Assembly: GCA_028712795.1 (NCBI GenBank)
Contig: JAQTPT010000005.1
Location: forward strand, 46,076 to 110,075
DNA length: 64,000 bases
Reading direction: 5' to 3'
Source of the DNA: Methylococcales bacterium
GTDB taxonomy: Bacteria > Pseudomonadota > Gammaproteobacteria > Methylococcales > Methylomonadaceae
Below, one piece after another: positions 49,055 to 58,754 of the stretch. The number at the start of each line of letters is the position of its first letter. Position 1 is the first letter of the stretch. Below the pieces are notes generated by a model. That model had not been told where the DNA came from, ran no database searches, and saw only the letters and a program-made list of their open reading frames with translations. Both the position numbers and the translations under genes were made by a program.

Positions 49055-49273
49055 CTTTTCCCAAATGTCAGTCAACATGACCGGAACGAAGCATATTGTG
49101 GGTCGGGAGCTTGGTAGAGGCAGGTAACTATAATTTGTAGTTTGATCCTTTAATCCGTAATTCCCTTTCAATCGGAGATAGAGATTTTTTTAAAGGTTCC
49201 TTGTTAAATCATTTTCAATAATGTGGGAACTACTGCTATAGTCAAAATGTAATAGTGATCAGGAGAAACTTAC

Positions 49274-50635
49274 ATGGAAATTTTACAAGACCCAGTGTTT
49301 TTGTCGCGCCTGCAATTTTCTGTTACCGCCATGTTCCATATTCTATGGCCTCTCACGACCGTTGGCATATCTCTTGTTCTGGTGGTCTTTGAGTGGCTAT
49401 GGCTGAAAACGGGCGATGTTGACCATTATCGGCACGCGCGTTTCTGGGCCAAATTATTTTTGCTCAATTTTTCGGTGGGGGTTATCAGCGGTATTCCCCT
49501 GCAGTTTGAGTTTGGCACCAATTGGTCACGCTTTGCCATGGTGACGGGAGAATTCTTCGGCAATATTCTGGGCTTTGAAGGTGCGATGGCTTTTATGCTG
49601 GAGGCCGGGTTTCTCGGAATTATGCTGTTTGGATGGCAGCGAGTTCCTCCAGTGATTCATTTTTTGGCAACCTGTATGGTGGCGTTAGGGGCATCCTTAT
49701 CTGTTTTTTGGATTCTGGTCGCTAATTCGTGGATGCAAACACCGGCAGGCATTCATCTGGAAAATAACCGGGTTGTCGTAGATAGCTACTTTGAGGCGAT
49801 CTTTAACAAAAACATGCCGTGGGGCGTTTTACACATGTGGTTTGCCTGCCTGATGACCAGTCTCTTCGTTATCGGCGGGTTATCAGCCTGGTATATTTTA
49901 AAAAGTAAAGACACGGATTTTTTTCTTAAGTCCTTTAAGCTAGCCTTAATCGGTGCGATTTTTGTAGTGCCTATTCAAATATCCCTGGGTCACGCCAGTG
50001 GTCACGGAGTATTTGCAAATCAACCGGCAAAAGGCGCTGCTATCGAAGCGCATTGGACGACGAATCAGGAAGGCAAGGGAGCTGCATGGAATCTGCTGTC
50101 ATGGCCTAACCAAATGGAACAAAAAAACGCTTGGGCTCTTTCTATCCCGAACGGATTAAGTGTCCTGGCTACCGGCGATAGGCACGGTCAGGTTCTAGGC
50201 TTAAAATCGTTTCCCCTATCCGACCAGCCACCTGCCATACCACTTATTTTCTATAGCTTCCGGATAATGGTGGCAACCGGGATAGCTTTATTTGGACTCG
50301 CGTTGTGGACATTGGTTGTCTGGTTTAAAGGACAATTATCAGCAGAATCCATTTGCAATCATCGTTGGCTGTTGCGTGCGTGGATAGCTTCAATTCCGCT
50401 TGGCTATGTGGCTACCGAATGCGGCTGGATTGTAAGGGAGGTTGGCCGTCAGCCTTGGGTAATTTACGGCCTTTTACGAACTCGAGATGCCGCATCGACG
50501 CTACCAGCTTCTGTGGTGGCCGTTAGTCTGGTTTCTTTTGTGGTCATTTACGTCAGTCTTTTTATGTTGTTTCTGATATTTGCCGCCCGCATTCTCCGGA
50601 AAGGACCCGATTTGGCCTTGATGCCGCCGTCATGA
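49274..50635 (+). CDS. cioA: Cytochrome bd-type quinol oxidase subunit I (CIO type)
   Basis: This is the haem-bearing subunit of a terminal oxidase that reduces oxygen with quinol electrons, without proton pumping. It has 453 residues, eight or nine spans, and conserved RLQFSVTAMFHILWP with the haem His, GIPLQFEFGTNW and GRQPWVIYGLLRT. The Q-loop is short, as in cyanide-insensitive oxidases. AGGAG stands 8 bases before the ATG. It is followed directly by cioB. Confidence 0.93.
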   Translation: MEILQDPVFLSRLQFSVTAMFHILWPLTTVGISLVLVVFEWLWLKTGDVDHYRHARFWAKLFLLNFSVGVISGIPLQFEFGTNWSRFAMVTGEFFGNILGFEGAMAFMLEAGFLGIMLFGWQRVPPVIHFLATCMVALGASLSVFWILVANSWMQTPAGIHLENNRVVVDSYFEAIFNKNMPWGVLHMWFACLMTSLFVIGGLSAWYILKSKDTDFFLKSFKLALIGAIFVVPIQISLGHASGHGVFANQPAKGAAIEAHWTTNQEGKGAAWNLLSWPNQMEQKNAWALSIPNGLSVLATGDRHGQVLGLKSFPLSDQPPAIPLIFYSFRIMVATGIALFGLALWTLVVWFKGQLSAESICNHRWLLRAWIASIPLGYVATECGWIVREVGRQPWVIYGLLRTRDAASTLPASVVAVSLVSFVVIYVSLFMLFLIFAARILRKGPDLALMPPS

Positions 50636-50680
50636 TATGCCACTCAATACTACTTGAAAATGATACCGAGGTCATGGAAT

Positions 50681-51694
50681 ATGGATACTGATGTTCATAA
50701 TCTGCTCGCCAATATCTGGTTTTTTATTATAGGCCTGATGCTCTTTTTGTACGTCGTTCTGGATGGCTTTGATCTGGGTGTAGGCATCCTTTCTTTATTT
50801 ACCAGGGATGACAATCATCGCACTATCATGATGAAAAGTCTTGAAAGTATCTGGGATGCGAATGAAACCTGGCTGGTATTGCTTGGCGGCGCGCTTTTCG
50901 GCGCTTTTCCTCTGGTCTATGCAATCGCGCTTCAAGCCCTGTATATTCCGGTTATGGTCATGTTGTTTGCCCTTATTTTTCGCGGTGTTGCCTTTGAGTT
51001 TAGTCATCATGCCCGGAATAAAGCCCCCTGGATTATGGTGTTTGGGTGCAGCAGCCTAATGGCGGGTCTGGCTCAAGGAATTGCCTTTGGTGGCTTAATT
51101 AGCGGACTTGGCATAAACGAGGGCGCTTATCGGGGCAATATCTGGGGATGGTTTACGCCCTTTTCTGCTCTGGTCTCCCTAGGCGTGGTAAGTGGATACA
51201 GCTTGCTGGGCGCAACTTATCTAATGATAAAGACTGAAGGTGCAATTCAGCGAATCAGTATTGCTCAGGCCTATGTAGCTGCAGTTCTGGAAATAGTTGT
51301 TCTGATAACGGTAGTCATCTGGGCAGCCAGCCTCAATCCTTATTTTGCAGCACGCTGGGCTGATAATGAAACCGGCGATTATCTGGATTTCTTTCTGGTA
51401 TTGGCAACCTTTGCTTTTATTATGCTGATGCGGGCTTTATGGATGCGGTTCGAATTAAGGGCATTTTTGTGGAGCGTCATTATTTCTCTGGCCTCATTAA
51501 CTGCCGTAACTATCGGCTACTATCCGTATATGATCCCTTCTTCAATATCATTGATTCATGGCGCGTCTTCGAGTAGGACATTGATTTTTATGCTCTCAAC
51601 TATCGGTCTTTTGATTCCCGTCATGCTAATTTATAGCAGCTATCAATATCTTGTTTTCCGGGGTAAGGTGAAAATGGATGGACGCACGCACTGA
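50681..51694 (+). CDS. cioB: Cytochrome bd-type quinol oxidase subunit II (CIO type)
   Basis: This partner subunit has 337 residues from ATG 50681; the frame is open to a TTG at 50654 and an ATG at 50660. GAGG at 50667-50670 favours 50681. WFFIIGLMLFLYVVLDGFDLG at the start and WDANETWLVLLGGALFGAFP are subunit II hallmarks. No CydX-like gene follows. The 376 bases after it hold only a short hairpin near 51835-51852. Confidence 0.93.
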   Translation: MDTDVHNLLANIWFFIIGLMLFLYVVLDGFDLGVGILSLFTRDDNHRTIMMKSLESIWDANETWLVLLGGALFGAFPLVYAIALQALYIPVMVMLFALIFRGVAFEFSHHARNKAPWIMVFGCSSLMAGLAQGIAFGGLISGLGINEGAYRGNIWGWFTPFSALVSLGVVSGYSLLGATYLMIKTEGAIQRISIAQAYVAAVLEIVVLITVVIWAASLNPYFAARWADNETGDYLDFFLVLATFAFIMLMRALWMRFELRAFLWSVIISLASLTAVTIGYYPYMIPSSISLIHGASSSRTLIFMLSTIGLLIPVMLIYSSYQYLVFRGKVKMDGRTH

Positions 51695-52070
51695 AAAAGG
51701 TCATATCCCCATTATTAAGGATTGAACCTGCAAGTAAGGCGTAAAGAGCACCGTTAAATACATAAAAATTAACGAACCTCAACGGTAGCAATTGATCCGG
51801 AGTGCCAGTCAATTCTAGTGAACCATCTGATACTATCTGCCAGGAGCAGATGGTCACATTCGTCCCATACAGATCGGAATGCGTATAGCATATTTGATTT
51901 TTTTGGCAGATATTTGATACAGTCGTTCATACATCACTACGCATTATCTGTTGGTTTATCGGCTAATTTAACTTTTCGGAGTTTTAGTCAAAATTACCCA
52001 TAATCCTCTGTTATCGGCGTAGAAAATAGAGTTACCTTTCGAACTATACATTACTTTAAGAGTAATCCGC

Positions 52071-53552
52071 ATGTGGCATTCCACGATTGTCTGTTGTCTG
52101 ATTTTCATAATTCAAGGTTGTGCGGCCCTGAGACCGTATCCCGAGGTTTCCATGACAGGCGAAGTTGGAATGTGTCAACGTTGGCTTGAAAACATTGAGG
52201 CCACGCTAGAAGAACACAATTTAAATGATCCCGGAACCGCGCTTATCAACGGTTTTCCTCATCTCAGAGTCAACCGTTTATTGGCCTCGATGGGCGATCG
52301 GACAACATCAAATGGTGCTTTTTCTGAATGGCTGGAAGAAATGCGGCAACTCGATGCAACGGGCAAAAAGCTTGAGTTTGCCAACTTGCCTGCTTCGGCT
52401 ATGCTGCAACTGCTTTCGAAAATACCTTTAGGCGGTTCCTTTGAGCAAGCCTTGGAGCTTTGCGGCAAGCGCCTGAACAAGCTCAGTTTATATAACCCCG
52501 AACAGAAAGAAAATCTATTGGAACAGGCTCAAGTTCCTGATGCTTATCAAAGCTGGAAGCGCGTTGCCGGCCTGTATCTACTGACGCGTTACGCCGCCTC
52601 TGCCGGCATCGAGCGTTTGCACCGGGAACTGGACGCCAGCTTCAACATACCGCCAGCAAAACTGCCCCGGCAAGGCCAGCTTATCCGCTACAGTCCACCA
52701 TACAGCAATCCGTTACCACTTAAAGACATTGCCGCAATGCTGAAACCGGCTTACGATAATCCTTTAGGGATTCCCCACCTTATATCCTCGCAGTTACAAC
52801 AGTTGCTGGCTCACTTCGCACCCATTTGGGAAATTGATACCCGCAACGATACCGATAAAATAGGCTCTGTCGGTCTGGACAGCGATAAACAACCTCTGAT
52901 TAACGTCAGTCAACCCACGGTTTATGTCGCGCACGAATACGCCCGTTGGCACGGCAGGGTGGTGTTGCAATTGATCTATCAAATCTGGCTACCCGCACGT
53001 GAGAAAACAGGCATGCTGGATTTATATGGCGGGCCGTTGGATAGTGTAATTTGGCGCGTCACACTAAGTCCCGAAGGCACTCCTATCGCTTTCGACAGCA
53101 TCCACGCTTGCGGCTGCTATTATCTCCTGTTCCCCAGTCAGGGCTACCGGGCGATAAAGCCGAAAGACGATACAGAACCAGTTTTAAGTCCAAAATCCAT
53201 AGCAACTATTCCGCCTGGCTACCGCCTCTTGCTGCGATTGCAAACCCGCACGCATTACCTGCAACAAACGTCGCTCTCGGGTGATACTTTTGAGACGGCA
53301 ACTCGCAGCTATATATTTCATGAGTTGGAACAACTGCGCTCGTTGCAGATGCCGAACGGGACCAAGCGCAGTCTGTATGGTGATGACGGCATTATTGATG
53401 CCAGCGAACGCGCCGAACGCTTTCTACTTTGGCCCTACGGAGTCGCCAGTCCAGGCGCCATGCGGCAATGGGGCACTCACGCCATCGCTTTCATCGGCAG
53501 ACGCCATTTCGACGATCCTTTTTTATTAGAACATTTGGTGGATAAGAAATGA
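52071..53552 (+). CDS. Predicted lipoprotein of unknown function
   Basis: This protein has 493 residues. A short signal peptide ends in the lipobox IQGC with acylated Cys17, so it is probably attached to a membrane in the periplasm. Middle parts are helical. A more conserved-looking stretch has YVAHEYARWHGRVVLQLIYQ, GPLDSVIWRVTL and IHACGCYYLLFP. I do not recognise a named domain. A DUF3047 gene follows 175 bases later and may share its function. Confidence 0.7.
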   Translation: MWHSTIVCCLIFIIQGCAALRPYPEVSMTGEVGMCQRWLENIEATLEEHNLNDPGTALINGFPHLRVNRLLASMGDRTTSNGAFSEWLEEMRQLDATGKKLEFANLPASAMLQLLSKIPLGGSFEQALELCGKRLNKLSLYNPEQKENLLEQAQVPDAYQSWKRVAGLYLLTRYAASAGIERLHRELDASFNIPPAKLPRQGQLIRYSPPYSNPLPLKDIAAMLKPAYDNPLGIPHLISSQLQQLLAHFAPIWEIDTRNDTDKIGSVGLDSDKQPLINVSQPTVYVAHEYARWHGRVVLQLIYQIWLPAREKTGMLDLYGGPLDSVIWRVTLSPEGTPIAFDSIHACGCYYLLFPSQGYRAIKPKDDTEPVLSPKSIATIPPGYRLLLRLQTRTHYLQQTSLSGDTFETATRSYIFHELEQLRSLQMPNGTKRSLYGDDGIIDASERAERFLLWPYGVASPGAMRQWGTHAIAFIGRRHFDDPFLLEHLVDKK

Positions 53553-53727
53553 CCCATCAACACTTAAAAATTATCAACACACCCATGCCATTCTCATATC
53601 TTAATTCAGCTCAATTTATTAGAAGCAGTCTGGCAAGACCATTTCTATTAAAATAAAAGAGCCTTTGACAAGAAGTTGAGAAATGGCGCACAAACCGACA
53701 TACGTTTTGCAAAATAGAGAATCAGGT

Positions 53728-54372
53728 ATGAGACGAATGTTTATCGCTTTATTCACCGCATTATCCGTGCAGAATCTGGCGGCTGAACCCAACCTGCCGC
53801 TCGGTGAATTCAGCCACAGCCGCCTTGATGGCTGGGAGCAAAAAAGCTTTAAGGGCGAAACCCGCTATCAGTTGCAAGCTCTGGATGGAATCATGGCGTT
53901 AAAAGCAGACAGCCAAGGGTCCGGTTCCGGGTTGTTCAAGGAGCAGCGCATCGATCTGGATAAAACACCATTTCTTAATTGGTCGTGGCGCATTGCCAAC
54001 CGCTTGAGCAGGCTAAATGAACAAAGCAAGTCCGGGGATGATTACGCCGCCCGTATTTATGTGGTGGTCAAGGGCGGCCTGGCGTTTTGGCAAACCAAGG
54101 CGATTAATTATGTCTGGGCCGGAAACACCGCAAAAGATACCGCCTGGCCCAATGCCTTTGCCGGCGATCATGCAATGATGCTGGCTTTGCGTGGCCCAGA
54201 AGCATCGCTGAACGTCTGGTACAGCGAAAAGCGTAATGTGAAGGCCGACTTAAAAAAGCTGTTTGGCGAAGACTTGCGTCACATTGATGCGGTGGCGTTA
54301 ATGACCGATACTGACAACAGTGGCGGACAGGTTTCCGCCTTTTATGGCGATATTTGGTTTTCCAAGGACTAA
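53728..54372 (+). CDS. DUF3047 exported protein
   Basis: From ATG 53728 this is 214 residues beginning with a signal peptide (MRRMFIALFTALSVQNLAA). An upstream ATG at 53683 adds 15 residues. The DUF3047 pattern is clear: FLNWSWRIANRL, GDDYAARIYVVV, INYVWAG and a closing ALMTDTDNSGGQVSAFYGDIWF. It is likely periplasmic and beta-rich, perhaps carbohydrate-binding by analogy, but no role is known. Confidence 0.85.
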   Translation: MRRMFIALFTALSVQNLAAEPNLPLGEFSHSRLDGWEQKSFKGETRYQLQALDGIMALKADSQGSGSGLFKEQRIDLDKTPFLNWSWRIANRLSRLNEQSKSGDDYAARIYVVVKGGLAFWQTKAINYVWAGNTAKDTAWPNAFAGDHAMMLALRGPEASLNVWYSEKRNVKADLKKLFGEDLRHIDAVALMTDTDNSGGQVSAFYGDIWFSKD

Positions 54373-54844
54373 TCATGCTTGATACTTGGCCATTACTTGT
54401 CAGTCAGCGTCGAAAAGTATTCGGGTAGGCGTCATAATTGATCAGGAAGAATGGCTCTAGCATAGTTTGGTGAAAGTAATTTATTTTCAAACTGGTAAAG
54501 ATTGATGCTGAAAGTGGTAAATATTGGACACCTTTTCGCAGCAAGTGCTTGTAGGGTACAAAGAAGGTAAACCGATTAAGGAAATGAAGCTATAGCAAAT
54601 CTAAATCCATCCTCGATAGGAGAGTCGCTTTTTTTGTGAAAGTTTTTTGTGGGGGACCTACCGAGATATTCACATTTTTATGTCACCCCACCCATGAATC
54701 CGAGTACATTCGAGGGAGGGTAAATTCGAGGGGATACCCGGCTCCGACATTTCTTTCCGCCATATTCCGGAAGTTATTTTTTTACCTAACCCTTAAACCC
54801 ATTTTTTGCTAAGATGGGGGGCGAATATCACACGGGATTACTTC
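54373..54844. other. Intergenic region before the glycosyltransferase pair
   Basis: About 470 bases without a supported gene. Short G-rich repeats (TCGAGG/GGAGGG near 54712-54735) precede the glycosyltransferase; no clear promoter or hairpin was identified. This gap marks the left edge of a GC-richer segment. Confidence 0.5.
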
Positions 54845-56029
54845 ATGAACAAAAAGCGCGTTCTGATCATGTCCGTCAGCGCTGGCATGGGTCACATCAA
54901 GGCGGCTGCGGCGCTGGAAAAAACCTTTGCCGCCGATGAAAGCGTTGTGGAAGTCATCAATAACGACGCCCTACAGTACACCAATAAACTGTTCAGGGAT
55001 TTCTATTCGACCTTCTACACTTCCCTGGTGAAGTCAGCGCCCAACTTCCTCGGATGGTGGTACAAGACCAGTGATGAACCCTGGCGAACGGATGCCATGA
55101 GGCAAATGATCGACCGCCTGAACACCAAGCCTCTGGTCCGATTTATCCGCACCTTCGATCCTCACATCATCGTCTGCACCCATTTCATGCCCGCCGGGAT
55201 TATTTCCCATCTGATTGCGACTGAAAAGTTGCAGGCTCATCTTTCTATTGTCGTGACCGACTTCGATTTTCACGCTATGTGGCTGTCGCGGGCCTTTCAC
55301 CGTTATTTTGTGGCGATCGACGAAACCAAAGCCTATCTGCAGATGCTGGGGATGCCGACGGATCGGATCACCGTTTCCGGCATTCCCATCGACCCGGTGT
55401 TCAGCGAACCCGTCAATCGGGCGCGGGAATGCGCCTTGCTGGGTTTAGACCCGACGAAGCCGATACTGCTGCTGTCCGCCGGTGCGCTGGGGGTCAGTCC
55501 CACGGACTTCATCCTGGAACAGCTCCTGCTTCTTAGCCATCGCGCTCAAATATTGGTGGTCTGCGGCCGCGACGAAGAATTGAGACAGCGCGTCGAGCAG
55601 CGTGTGCGGAATCAGCATAACCGCGAGGTACGGGTGTTTGGTTACACCGACGAAATGCATCGCTGGATGAAAACGGCGGATCTCTTCATCGGCAAGCCCG
55701 GTGGGCTGACCACCGCCGAGGCCCTCGCCAGCGGTCTGCCCATGTGCGTGTTCAATCCGATTCCCGGGCAAGAGGAACGTAACTGCGACCACTTGCTGGA
55801 AGAAGGCATCGCGGTCAAGTGCAACGACATCATCACTCTGCCCTTCAAGATTTCCAAGTTGTTGGACGATCCCGACAGAATGGCGGAGATGAAACTGCGG
55901 GCACTGCGCTTTGCCAAACCGGATGCAGCGCAAACGGTGGTACGAACGCTGATCGAGGACCGCCTGCAGCCGCTGTCGTTGTCCCGCAAACAACGGCTGG
56001 CGATGGCGGAAACCGCCCAGATCCCATGA
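54845..56029 (+). CDS. MGDG-synthase-like glycosyltransferase (GT28 family)
   Basis: This 394-residue GT-B glycosyltransferase begins at ATG 54845. The MGDG synthase N-terminal domain is seen in LIMSVSAGMGHIKAAAALE, then THFMPAGIISHL and VVTDFDFHAMW. The GT28 C-terminal half has LLSAGALGVSP and FIGKPGGLTTAEALASGLP, the sugar-nucleotide site. Family members put galactose or glucose on diacylglycerol or, in related lines, build other glycolipids. The stop codon overlaps the start of the GH1 gene (ATGA). GC content is clearly higher than in the flanking genes, a sign of transfer. Confidence 0.88.
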   Translation: MNKKRVLIMSVSAGMGHIKAAAALEKTFAADESVVEVINNDALQYTNKLFRDFYSTFYTSLVKSAPNFLGWWYKTSDEPWRTDAMRQMIDRLNTKPLVRFIRTFDPHIIVCTHFMPAGIISHLIATEKLQAHLSIVVTDFDFHAMWLSRAFHRYFVAIDETKAYLQMLGMPTDRITVSGIPIDPVFSEPVNRARECALLGLDPTKPILLLSAGALGVSPTDFILEQLLLLSHRAQILVVCGRDEELRQRVEQRVRNQHNREVRVFGYTDEMHRWMKTADLFIGKPGGLTTAEALASGLPMCVFNPIPGQEERNCDHLLEEGIAVKCNDIITLPFKISKLLDDPDRMAEMKLRALRFAKPDAAQTVVRTLIEDRLQPLSLSRKQRLAMAETAQIP

Positions 56030-57555
56030 GATCAAGGAAGTACGGAGACTTCCTGTGGGGGGTCTCGACGTCGGCCTATCAGTCCGAAGGAGGCTATAAC
56101 AAAACCGGCATGCCCCACACCAACTGGGCCGGAGCCGAGCGACGGGGTGACGTGGAACCGGTGGGCGATGCTGCAGAATTCTGGAGCCGTTACCGGGCGG
56201 ACTTCGACGCCTGCCGCCGCTTGGGACTCAACGCTTTTCGACTCAGTGTCGAATGGAGCCGGATTCAGCCCACGATGAGCGATGCCGTCGGACAGGCCCC
56301 CGCCTTCGACCATCAGGCTCTGGACGGTTACAGCGAAATTCTGTGCCAATGCCGGGCCCAAGGGTTAGAACCGCTGGTCACTCTGCATCATTTCATCCAT
56401 CCAGCCTGGCTGGGTACCGATGCCTGGCTAAGCGTCTCGGTGATCGACCACTATGTCGATTATGTCCGCGCGGTGGTGCCGTACCTCAATCGCGCGATGG
56501 TCGCCAAAGGATATGCTCCGGTGCGTTACTACATCACCATCAACGAACCTAACATGCTGGTGCTGAATACCTATATTGGTCACCAGTTCCCAACTCAGGC
56601 CCGGCGTGGCTTACGGACTGCCGTCAAAGCCATCGATCATCTGCTGACGGCCCATGTGCTCGGCTATAACGCCATCCACGCGATCTACCGTGATGCCGGC
56701 TGGCCGACTCCCCTGGTGACCGTAAACACCTACTGCAGCGATCTCTATTGGTGTGATAAACTGCTGCTCGACCTTCTGAGCTTTAGGGAAAGGCAGATCG
56801 AACCCACGGCGATAAACGCCCATATTCGCGGCCGGGCGAAAGCATTCGACGCTGAGCTGACCAACGCTGCGATACCGCTACGTAAAGATTTCGCCTCACT
56901 GATTGGAGCCGGCATCCGAAATCTTATCCATCGGCTGGGCATGCGATGGTTCAATATAGGCCATCTGCCCTGCTTACAGTCGGCTCTGACTGATTTACCT
57001 GGAAACCAACTGCTCGATTATGTAGCTATCGATTACTACGATCCATTTTCGGCACACACCTTCCGCCCCCCGGTTTGGTGGGATCACGAATTCAGGAACA
57101 AATCCCTGCGGGCCTGGATCATGAGTTCCATCACAAGCAAATGGTGGGATTGGACTATTTTACCGCGCGGGCTTTATTTCTTCTCCCGTTACTATGCGGA
57201 GGAGTTTCCCGGCCGCCCCCTAATCATCGCCGAAAACGGCATGGCCCTGCGTCGGCGCCGCGACAATAGCTACTCCCATCGCCGCGACAACATCAGCCGC
57301 AGTGAGTTTCTGCGTCTGCATATAGAGGAAGTCATCCAGATCGTACGCGATGACATACCATTGATCGGTTATCTGCATTGGTCGCTGTTCGATAACTACG
57401 AATGGGGCACCTACACCCCCCGGTTTGGTCTCTACAGCCTAAATTACCAGACAGGCGCCGCTCGGCTGGAGCATGATCATCACGGCGATACCCCTGCGGA
57501 GACTTACGCTCTCTTGATACGGGAAGCTAATCGAATAATGGATGCGGAATTGTAG
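56026..57555 (+). CDS. Glycoside hydrolase family 1 protein
   Basis: This protein of 509 residues has the GH1 barrel. FLWGVSTSAYQSEG opens it, and LSVEWSRIQP, the acid/base Glu in TINEPN, the nucleophile Glu in IAENGM, and HWSLFDNYEWG with PRFGLY complete the active site. No signal peptide is seen, so it acts in the cytosol or at the inner face of the membrane. The start overlaps the glycosyltransferase stop. GH1 members include beta-glycosidases and the plant galactolipid transglycosylase SFR2, so glycolipid remodelling is one possibility. An open frame back to 55819 lies inside the upstream gene. Confidence 0.9.
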   Translation: MRSRKYGDFLWGVSTSAYQSEGGYNKTGMPHTNWAGAERRGDVEPVGDAAEFWSRYRADFDACRRLGLNAFRLSVEWSRIQPTMSDAVGQAPAFDHQALDGYSEILCQCRAQGLEPLVTLHHFIHPAWLGTDAWLSVSVIDHYVDYVRAVVPYLNRAMVAKGYAPVRYYITINEPNMLVLNTYIGHQFPTQARRGLRTAVKAIDHLLTAHVLGYNAIHAIYRDAGWPTPLVTVNTYCSDLYWCDKLLLDLLSFRERQIEPTAINAHIRGRAKAFDAELTNAAIPLRKDFASLIGAGIRNLIHRLGMRWFNIGHLPCLQSALTDLPGNQLLDYVAIDYYDPFSAHTFRPPVWWDHEFRNKSLRAWIMSSITSKWWDWTILPRGLYFFSRYYAEEFPGRPLIIAENGMALRRRRDNSYSHRRDNISRSEFLRLHIEEVIQIVRDDIPLIGYLHWSLFDNYEWGTYTPRFGLYSLNYQTGAARLEHDHHGDTPAETYALLIREANRIMDAEL

Positions 57556-57602
57556 GGCGGCTAATACCAGATTTGTTCGACGCACCATCTGGCATCCGTA
57601 AA

Positions 57603-57768
57603 CCTAAAAACCGCAGTTGAAGTGTGTGGAAGCCGTTCGTGCTGAGCCTGTCGAAGCATGAACGGCTTCCATATCCCCACCCATTTGGTGAGCAGACCAA
57701 AATCCCGCCAACCCTTCGACAGGCTCAGGGCGAACGGGATTTTGGTCTGCTCAACTGCGGTTTTTAGG
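57603..57768. repeat. Nested composite palindrome (~166 bp)
   Basis: Outer arms of 18 bases (57603-57620 and 57751-57768) are exact reverse complements. Inside lie hairpin 1 (57628-57670, 11-base perfect arms) and hairpin 2 (57690-57752, 18-base perfect arms). The loops of the two hairpins carry GAGCCTGTCGAAG and its complement, so they can pair with each other. The remainder of 57556-58121 has no gene. Confidence 0.88.
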
Positions 57769-58121
57769 GTAAACGAAGGTCGATGTTCTCAAATATTATC
57801 GACCTGAAGAATAAATAATATTGAGGTTATTATTGAAAAAATTAGACACTCACTTTAGCCGAAACAGGGAAATTTTCCGCGCGTGCGACATAAAGTCAGA
57901 CCAGTTAGTCTTCTTTGGTAAATTGTGACATAATTTCATTAATCACTTTCGTCTTTGGGATTAATTATGGGTCTCCGGGCATCAGTCGATGCACTGGTCT
58001 CCATGCGCTCCTAAAGCGGCACATTATGACTAAAAGTTTCGGGCAAGTGGCTTACTTATAAACCATCATTGTTTTAACTGTGATGGATAGGCACCCCCTC
58101 CATTGGTTTGAAGGAAAATCT

Positions 58122-58457
58122 ATGAAATTAGTTATTGGAAAATGGGCTGTGGCTGTTCTCATCGGCTTTCTTATGTCAGGTTGCTCGAGCATACGTGCGA
58201 GGACCGAAACCTCTAATAATGGATGGACAGTCTATCCGGGCATTCGGCAGGACGTAAAAGATATTGGTGGGCTATTCAGCAGCAAGAGTTCGGATCCGGA
58301 TTGGATCAAGGGAGTCATGGCAACCATCTATACTCTCGACCTGCCTTTCTCAGCCGTGTTCGATACGGTTGTAATGCCCTATGATCTATATCGAATGCAT
58401 ACCCCGAAGTACTCTGGACAAGCCCGCGAGTCATCGGGACAGACCTCAACGCAATAA
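58122..58457 (+). CDS. YceK/YidQ-like small lipoprotein
   Basis: From ATG 58122, with AAGGA just upstream at 58111-58115, this is 111 residues. A signal peptide ends in MSGC, giving a lipid-anchored Cys21. VYPGIRQDV and LDLPFSAVFDTVVMPYDLYR are the conserved elements of the YceK/YidQ (DUF1375) family. These are small envelope lipoproteins of unknown role. The frame is open to 58080. Confidence 0.85.
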   Translation: MKLVIGKWAVAVLIGFLMSGCSSIRARTETSNNGWTVYPGIRQDVKDIGGLFSSKSSDPDWIKGVMATIYTLDLPFSAVFDTVVMPYDLYRMHTPKYSGQARESSGQTSTQ

Positions 58458-58754
58458 GGCGCACTCATTTATTAGGACACAGCGACATAAACTGATAAAC
58501 GGGCAAGTAGCTGTCATCGACTTTGATACGGTGTTGACAGTCGATTCACGGCTAAATCCGGTCGATCATAGATGGCATCAGTAGGGCAGTGAATCCCTCA
58601 AAGTTGCCGCTCATAGCGCCGCAAGTCATTGTTTCTTGGGCCAAGCCTCCAATTAAGTCTTCTGAAAGAAGAATTACTGGCACATCAAAAAATAAACCGC
58701 CAGATGAGGAAAAAATAGTCAGGTGTTTCCGGCCTTTGGCGGGACGATAAAAAA

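Noticed and set aside
51621..51857. Minus-strand frame of 78 codons after cioB
   Set aside because: Partly antisense to cioB, no ribosome-binding site near its start and no known motif.
55445..56035. Minus-strand open frame of 196 codons
   Set aside because: Shadow of the glycosyltransferase gene, which carries all the conserved motifs.
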